Shown here: piece by piece, positions 57,535-64,000 of the stretch | How the letters are laid out: each line of letters begins with the position of its first letter | Numbering within the stretch: position 1 is the stretch's first letter | Assembly: GCA_028554755.1 (NCBI GenBank) | Contig: JAPTOF010000001.1 | Span: 41,993,501-42,057,500 of the forward strand | Reading direction: 5' to 3' | Length of the DNA stretch: 64,000 nt | DNA from: Cordia subcordata | Lineage: Eukaryota > Streptophyta > Magnoliopsida > Boraginales > Cordiaceae | Position numbers and translations under genes: made by a program | Notes under the pieces: model-generated | Seen by the model: the letters and a program-made list of their open reading frames with translations, nothing else | Database searches by the model: none | What the model was told of the DNA's origin: nothing

Positions 57535-58062
57535 CAATCCACCTTTCATTTTGTCTTCATTGGATCTGGGTCTGCGTCTAATTTCCGTTTTCGGTCAAAC
57601 TCTTCCTCCTGTATCTCGCTAAAGGTACAATCTTTATCTATTTTGATGTTGAAAAAATGGATTGCAGATTTTTAAGAATGGATCAAATGATCATACAGTG
57701 AAATACCCAATAATAGTGCATTTCAGAATCTGCCAAATTGCTAATTACGTATGTTTTTGCGTATCTGATTGTGTGCGGTTTGCTTCATGAATGCATTGCA
57801 GGGTTGCCTTTGGACTTCACTATCAATAAAAGATTGCAAGTTTGACCCTTTATTGGTTTGTTGAAGTAAGTTTTTATTTGGTTTCGTTGCTTATGTAAAA
57901 ATATTGGTGGAAAAATAGTATTGATTGTGAAGGGTGTTGTTTTGGGTATTGAATTGTGGCAAAGTTGCAATCTTTCGTATAAAATTTGTAGTGAAAGCAG
58001 AAAATTCTATGGTGTTTGGTGATTTAATATTGTGAGGAGAGAGGTGAGAATTTTAGGTAATT
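57535..58062 (+). other. Probable 5' leader with an intron for the membrane-protein gene
   Basis: A CT-rich leader-like segment (57540-57625) ends CGCTAAAG|GTACAATC, a good donor. A matching acceptor TTGCAG|GGTTGCC lies at about 57800. Leader introns are common in plant genes. This is inferred from sequence only. Confidence 0.4.
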
Positions 58063-59798
58063 ATGGATGATAATTTATTGAAAGATGGAGAGTTTATAGT
58101 TGATATTGAGAGTTGTAGGACTTTGAGTGGAGAAGTAGGGAGCTCTGATACTGTTTCAGATGGCAAACTAGGAGAGCTGGTCAATGCCGAAAACGGGGTG
58201 AATTTGGTTGGCAGTACAAAGAATGGTTGCGAGGTTTCTCCTAAGAATGTGAAGGTGTTGATAAACAAGGAGGTAGAAGGAGTGAATGCTGCAAATCTTG
58301 CAGAGTCTAACAAAATGAGGAATGAGAGGCGTAAGTCGAGCAGTGCTAAGAAGCCTCCCAAACCTCCCCGGCCTCCAAGAGGATTGTCACTGGATGCTGC
58401 TGATCAGAAGTTGATCAAAGAGATTGCGGAGCTTGCCATGATGAAAAAAGCAAGGATCGAGCGAATGAAGGCATTGAAGAAAATGAAAGCAGCCAAAGCT
58501 TCATCAAATTCATCTTCAAGTGGAACCTTTTTAGCCTTTCTCTTTACCATTCTTTTCTGTCTTGTGATAGTTTCTCAGAGTAATGTTCCCTCTCAGCTGT
58601 CATTTTGAATCAATATTCTTTTCTCCATGCATTTCTTCTATGTATTGTGCAGCCATGAGTACTCTTTTCCAACTTATCTTTTGGCAGGAGATACTGATTA
58701 TGATTCTCAAACTCCCATATATTAATATCCTATAAAGATAACACGTATATTTTATATTGTATTTCGTTGATTTCTGTTGTGCCTCCATTGGCTCTAAGTT
58801 TTACATGGAGAAAGTCTATGGCTTTACACTTCAAAATTTGAAGAGATACCATTGATTTCTTCAAATGGCATCATATCTTTAAACTTGGATGATGAATGTC
58901 TATTTATCTTCAATTTTGGCTCTCTGTTAACTTGCTCGCTTTAGTGGATGCTACATTTGATAAAGTTTTGAAATCTTTGCCTGCCTGTTATAGTTATCCG
59001 TTGTGTCATTATGAAGTCTTCATTCTCAAATCTCTATTAAAAGGATTGTCTCTGTATACAGGAAATTTATATTTTTGATTCTCATTCCTTAAGTAACAAA
59101 ACTTTTGGAAAATTTTGTTTTTCTAATCATAGTAGAACTTTATATTTTACTAGAGTAATACTTTATGTCACTTGTTCAGTCTTTAACTCTCTTTTATATG
59201 GAAAAACTTCATGTATTGAATGTCAAATCTCTTATTTTATAAACATTCTAATACATAGGGAAGGATAAAGGGGCGATATGTTATAGTATTACATGTTTGA
59301 GCACCAGGTGCTCATATTCCTTTGCAAGCATTTCTGGTCTATGGGAACTTGTTCGTGTCTGTGGAAGGATGGGAGAGCAATATCATAATTCTAAAATTGA
59401 AGCTGATATTCATTTTTGTGCACAAATTCTGACCAATGCGAAAATTTCTAATACTGTTCATTATTCGGCAGGAATGTCTTGCCGAGATGGTTCAGCTTTA
59501 AGCTCCCATGGCTCCCGTGAGTCTACTCAGCCGATGGAGAGCTTGATTATGGTTCAAAACCATAGAAGTGTGGCTACTAATGATACGAGTTATGCGGGTT
59601 CTGAATCTCCCAAGTAGGTATACCCCTTACGTCTCCTTAAGCACCCCCTCTGGGATGTCTCTTTCTTTATGTTGAAGAGTATGTCCGATCTTCTGTCCTA
59701 CTTCGGCTGATGAAACTGAGCTATTACTTTGCTTGCTTTTATGCAGGCTGGTTGAACAAGTTTCTGGTCTGGATCCTGAGACTAAGGACAATCTATGA
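58063..59798 (+). CDS. Plant single-pass membrane protein of unknown function, three exons, 236 aa
   Basis: Exons: 58063-58579, 59472-59613, 59747-59798; 711 bases in frame with GT-AG introns (donors A|GTAATG and AA|GTAGGT). Function is not recognised. Residues 1-85 are acidic and Ser/Gly-rich. Residues 91-107 are basic and proline-rich (KKPPKPPRPPRG). Residues about 110-145 form a charged, probably coiled-coil helix (LIKEIAELAMMKKARIERMK). One hydrophobic segment spans 154-171 (GTFLAFLFTILFCLVIVS). The remaining 60 residues are polar, Ser-rich and without a domain. With no signal peptide, an N-in signal-anchored protein is plausible. The first frame would otherwise read through the donor to a stop at 58608, so an intron-retained short form is possible. 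Confidence 0.75.
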
Positions 59799-60040
59799 GG
59801 AAAGGTGTGAGAGATAGAGTCTTAGTTGCCGGATTGTGCAGTCTTCTGTTGCCAATAACCATTACGATTTCAACGATTTGTACGTTGATCAAATTCTCTA
59901 GTAGTAAATTAGCAGCCGTTTTGACTTGTTGAAGTTTTAACTTAGAGGATGCTTGTTTTACAATAGATACTATGAGTTTTCTGATCAAAGAGGCCTGTTT
60001 TAATATCTCTCATGCTTCGCAGTGTTGTTGCACGATTTTA

Positions 60041-60143
60041 CTTGTGTTTGTTATATGCTTATCAAAATTTTAAATCTGAAAAGCATATAAAGTTTACGTA
60101 TTTCAGATATAATATTTTTCGATAAGCATATAACAAGCACAAC
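60041..60143. repeat. Foldback (hairpin) with arms of about 42 bases
   Basis: CTTGTGTTTGTTATATGCTT at the left is matched by the complement of AAGCATATAACAAGCAC at the right. Pairing extends inwards through ATCTGAAA/TTTCAGAT around a loop of about 20 bases (60082-60100). The best run is 14 bases perfect. A tiny MITE or a small-RNA precursor would look like this. Confidence 0.75.
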
Positions 60144-61322
60144 ATTAGTTGATCTGGTTTTGCATCTTCTCATATTGTATGGATCATGAAATGTATATTA
60201 AAGCATGTGTGCGTGTCTGAGATGTCTAATTAAGTATGGGTGTGCGTGCAATGCATAATTGCATATGGAAAGAGGTGGTGATGTTTTGAAATCCTTTTTA
60301 AAATTGTAATAACATCTGGGGATTAGGCAGTTCATGTGGGCAGATTAATTAGTAGCAGAGCAGCAGCCAAATTTCTAAGGCTTTTGATAATTGTAATAAT
60401 ATCATTAATTCAAATGGTTTTCTCACTTCCATGTACAGTTGACTTGCTGAGCATCCCAATAGGGAAGTATGATGTTGACTTGATTATTAATGTTTTGTTT
60501 AACATGCTTGCTAATTCTAGACGACAAGAAAGAAGCTTGACAGGGGTTTTCACATGCATTTTACAAATATCAAGCTCATATCTAACGTTTATCTAATATA
60601 TGCTATAACAAAACTTGTTATTACTCTAAGCAGTTATGCTTCTTCTTAAATTGCTGTAGCATCAAGGCCAATACATGTGCGCATTTGATGTGACCCTTCT
60701 TTTTTCAAAGTTTTACCAGTCATCTTTTTGGGCAAAGAAAAAGGTGTTTCGTTTTGAATGTTATCTGACCATCTTTATTTCTTTCTTCAAATTTTACCTG
60801 CCATCTTTTTGAATTGGTTAACTATTTGGAACAGAAAAATTCGAATTAAATAAAGCGCATGTTACGTACTCTGTCTATGCATGACTTTTACAGTATTTGA
60901 TATACACGTTAAAAAACAAATATATCAAATCAATCTTTAAAAGTTGAATACGTTAATAACTTTTTATCATGAAAAGGAAATATTATCTGAATTTTATTAC
61001 CACTTTCATGCAATGCATGAGTGCTATACTAGTATTTGACATATATTTGATGATCCGTATGGCACGTACATTGTAGGGAAGAAGCTTCCGAGGACTTAAC
61101 TTCTTTGATCGTCTACTGGGGCTTGTAATTTTCTAAAGAGTTGATATACAGCTCCTCGTTTTCTTTGGATCCATGTGGTCTTGTGTAACGTGAACGCTTA
61201 AAATGGTGCAGTCGTCGAGGTGTGATCTTGAGTTTCAAAGCAGCCTTTTATTGTTAAAACTAGTAGGTTGCTTAAAATAGGCTTTGTGGTGAGTTTGGTT
61301 AATTTTTTGGAGCAACAATGTA
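60144..61322. other. Gene-free stretch
   Basis: AT-rich sequence with no domain-bearing frame. Two similar phrases (TCTTTTTTCAAAGTTTTACC near 60700 and TCTTCAAATTTTACCTGCCA near 60785) suggest a small local duplication. Confidence 0.45.
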
Positions 61323-61327
61323 TAATT

Positions 61328-61941
61328 TGTTGGGTTAGGGCGTAGCAGAAATATTATTGAAATAATAATCAGTAGCTAAAATAGAAATAAGAAAAACAGA
61401 AAATTAAAACACAAATATTTTACATAGAAAACTCCCAAATAAATTGAGGTAAAAATCACAGGCAAGTAACAGAGAATTGATTACAAGTTAAGAATTATAC
61501 AATATTTCTCTCTAAAATAAAAAGAGAACCATTATAATCTCTTTTATAATAGGATAAACTAATTCCTACTCAAAACCTTACAATAACAAGAGGAAGGAAC
61601 TATGAGAAACTAAATGATTTCTCTTACCATTTTTTGTACGAATCACGCTGGGCCATCTCGCATATATTTATAGGCAAAGATTTGAAAAGTGCTTCATGGT
61701 TAAGTTTTAATCACCATGTCTTTGCCAAAATTTCATCCAATGAAATTTGTTCCTTCATCAGTTTTCATATGATAAGCTTGCATGACCATGTATTTGCCTT
61801 CCAAGTCATCCAATCAGATTCTTCAAATCTTAAGATTTCACACTTAGCCGGCCATGAACTTCACCATTTCTCGAAAATTTTGGTCCAATCAAAAATCAAT
61901 TGCAAGCATAATTGTCCAATGGCAAGTAGTTTAACTTTACA
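61328..61941 (-). repeat. 3' LTR of the right-edge copia element, 614 bp
   Basis: Plus strand begins TGTTGGGTTAGGGCG and ends AACTTTACA, giving TG...CA on both strands. It lies directly next to the polypurine tract AAGTGGGAGAA. Without the second LTR the outer boundary rests only on the TG motif. Confidence 0.65.
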
Positions 61942-62006
61942 TTCTCCCACTTAAACTACTTTGATGATTTGTCTGAATCTCTCCGTATGTGCCATTTTCA
62001 TGTTGC

Positions 62007-63990
62007 TTACGTCTTTGCTAGGCTGCAGGAAGATCTATTCCAGTCAAACTTGTTAACACTAATCGGCTTCGTCATGACATTTGCTAGGCTCTCATTTGTG
62101 TGAATCTTCTGCATATGCACACTTTCTTTCTCTACTACTTCACGGACAAAGTGATATTGTACACCTATGTGCTTTGTCCTTGAATCAAAAGCTGGATTCC
62201 TTGCAATGTGAAAGGCATTCTGATTGTCACAATACAAGGGAATCTTCTCTTGTTTAAGTCTCAGTTTCTCCATTAATCTCTAAATCCAAATAGCTTCTTT
62301 ACAAGCGTGTGTAACTGTCGTGCACTCAGCCTCTATTGTTGAAATCACTACAATAGCTTGTAATTTTGACACCCGGCTCACTGCTCCTCCTGCAAGTGTA
62401 AAAACATAGCCTGCAGTAGATTTTTGTTTGTCAGAATCACCTGCAAAATCTGAATCGACATAGCCCTTGAGAGTAAGCTCTGATCCTCTATAACATAATG
62501 CAACGTCTAAGGTCCCTTTGATGTATCTTAGGGTCCTTTTAACAGCATTCCAATGCTCTTTGCCAAGATTCACCGTGAAACGGCTAACCATCCCAACTAC
62601 TTGAGAAATATCTGATCTTGTACATATCATAGTGAATATGAGACTTCCCACTGCTGATGCATACGGTACTCGAGACATCTCTATCCTCTCTGCTTCATTG
62701 CTAGAACACATACTTGAGGATAATTTGCAATTGACAGCAAATGGGGTCGAGATTTCCATACAATCTTGCATGTTGAAGCGACACAGGATTTTTTTTAAAT
62801 AGTTTCTTTGGGAAATCCATACTTTCTTGACTTTTCTATCTCGGTGAATCTGCATCCCTAAAATCTTTTTTGCTAGTCCCAAATCCTTCATGTCGAACTC
62901 CTTAGCCAACTGTGCCTTCAATTCTTGAACATGATCTTTGCTGGGGCCTGCTACCAGCATGTCCTCCACGTACAACAGTAGAATAATGAAATTATTATCT
63001 CCAAACCTCTTGAATACGTACAATGGTCTAAGTTGAGTTTGTTGTACCCAAGGCTAATAATGAAGGAATCAAATCTCTTGCACCAACAGCTTGGCGCCTG
63101 CTTTAAACCATTTAGAGATTTGGTTAACCTGCAAACCAAGTTTTCTTTTTCTTTCTCTAGAAATCCTTCTGGTTGGAGCATGTAGATCTCTTCTTCAAGT
63201 TCTCCATGAAGAAAAGCCGTCTTTACATCTAACTACTTTAGATGTAAATCGAACACAGCACACATAGCCAAGACTACTCTAACAGTTGTAAGTCTCACCA
63301 CAAAAGAAAATATCTCATTGAAATCAACACCTTCTTTTTGAGCAAATCCTTTTACCATCAGTCTTGCACGATATTGTTCCACCTGGTTGTTGCTATCTCA
63401 TTTGATTTTGAAAACCCATTTGTTACCGATAGCTTTCCTTCCTGGTGGTAATAGAATAAGCTCCCACGTTTTGTTTATATTCAAGGCTTCAATTTCTTCC
63501 GACATTGTTGTCATCTACAGTGCAATATCGGGGCTACTAATAGCCTCGTGAAAGGTTGATGGTTCTCCATCCTCCATTAGAAGACAATATGTTACACTGC
63601 CTGTCATAACATAATCTGAATGCCATGCTGGTTGTGTTATTTGACGTGATGAACGCTGAAGTTCTGCAACCTCTACTTTATTTTGTTCTTGTTCCTCGTG
63701 CTCTGGTACTGCTTCAGAAAAAGTAACTCCTTTTTTTTGGTTTATTCTCAACTTGTACTATTGTAGTCTCTTTTGAAGTGCCGTCATCTTCTTTACATTG
63801 CAGTTTGTCTTTTGAAAAGATCACATCTCTGCTAACGATAACCTTTTGCCTGTTTCGACCTTTCTTGGGAATGATACATTACATATGCTGGACATCCAAA
63901 AATACGCAACAAAGAATAATCTACAGGACTATCAGTCCACATTTTCGTTGGTGCCTTTAACCCAATAACTATTGATGGTGACCGGTTTAT
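62007..63990 (-). pseudogene. copia integrase tail, reverse transcriptase and RNase H, frameshifted
   Basis: Pieces in order: integrase C-terminus at about 63990-63840 (RSPSIVIGLKAPTKMW, DYSLLRIFGCPAYV); linker at 63751-63515 (QRSSRQITQPAWHSDYV); reverse transcriptase from about 63470, broken by several shifts, with MLQPEGFLEKEKENLVC, LNGLKQAPSCW, then LLLYVEDMLVAGP; and RNase H (KGYVDSDFAGDSDKQKSTAG, IPLYCDNQNAFHIARNP, SRTKHIGVQYHFV). The catalytic YVDD motif reads YVED, so the first Asp is Glu. The usual STAEAEY of RNase H reads STIEAEC. The frame breaks near 62277, 63000 and 63240 also rule out a working polyprotein. Confidence 0.87.
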
Positions 63991-64000
63991 TAAGTAACAG

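Larger units (their letters stand above)
61328..64000 (-). mobile_element. Ty1/copia retrotransposon, 3' part, cut by the window edge
   Basis: On the minus strand, from the right edge leftwards: integrase C-terminus, a linker, reverse transcriptase, RNase H, a polypurine tract at 61942-61952, and a 3' LTR (61328-61941). The other LTR, gag, protease and most of the integrase lie beyond the window. Frameshifts and a changed catalytic residue indicate a dead copy. It differs clearly from the Sirevirus-like element (shorter LTR, different motifs). Confidence 0.88.

Noticed and set aside
58600..58788. Minus-strand frame within intron 1 of the membrane-protein gene
   Set aside because: Short, without features, and inside an intron.

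Overview
This is a plant nuclear window, most likely from a eudicot. Genes carry short exons separated by AT-rich GT-AG introns, intergenic DNA is AT-rich with many microsatellites, and the repeats are typical plant ones: Ty1/copia and Ty3 LTR retrotransposons, CACTA and PIF/Harbinger-type DNA transposons, and SINE-like sequence. Nothing bacterial, organellar or CRISPR-like was seen. The species cannot be named from the sequence.

Layout. 1-6.3 kb: gene-free repeats, including two successive modules built around TTTGTTCA-type tandem arrays and a 213-bp MITE. 6.35-8.38 kb: a copia element with both 5-bp target duplications but a deleted pol, followed by a small ORF of unknown nature. 9.56-10.78 kb (minus): an F-box/DUF295-type gene broken by one frameshift. 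11-20.7 kb: gene-free, with scattered copia gag and RNase H remnants and a pair of ~300-bp dispersed repeats. 20.73-28.45 kb (minus): a complete-ended Athila-like Ty3 element (two LTRs, tRNA-Asp primer site, GTAGC duplication) that lacks reverse transcriptase and the integrase core; its protease is fused in frame to the integrase tail. 28.5-42.02 kb: a decayed CACTA transposon into which a 9.8-kb Sirevirus-like copia element inserted (CGATG duplication, iMet primer site, gag-pol with frameshifts, and an extra ORF downstream of pol).

The right third holds the host genes: a four-exon class III peroxidase (42.44-44.05 kb, plus; 336 aa, PRX40-like) with a probable GC-AG intron; an intact thirteen-exon galactokinase (45.37-50.63 kb, plus; 502 aa); a one-exon B3-domain protein (53.11-53.62 kb, minus; 171 aa); and a three-exon single-pass membrane protein of unknown function (58.06-59.80 kb, plus; 236 aa). 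From 61.3 kb to the right edge lies a third copia element, cut by the window.

The host genes look independent: cell-wall/apoplastic oxidation, salvage of free galactose, transcription, and an unknown membrane protein. Most novelty is in the mobile elements: the nested insertion, two different ways of losing pol, and the additional Sirevirus ORF with an LTR-like GC-rich segment in front of it. Exon coordinates were derived by hand from splice sites and reading frame; all identity statements are by eye.
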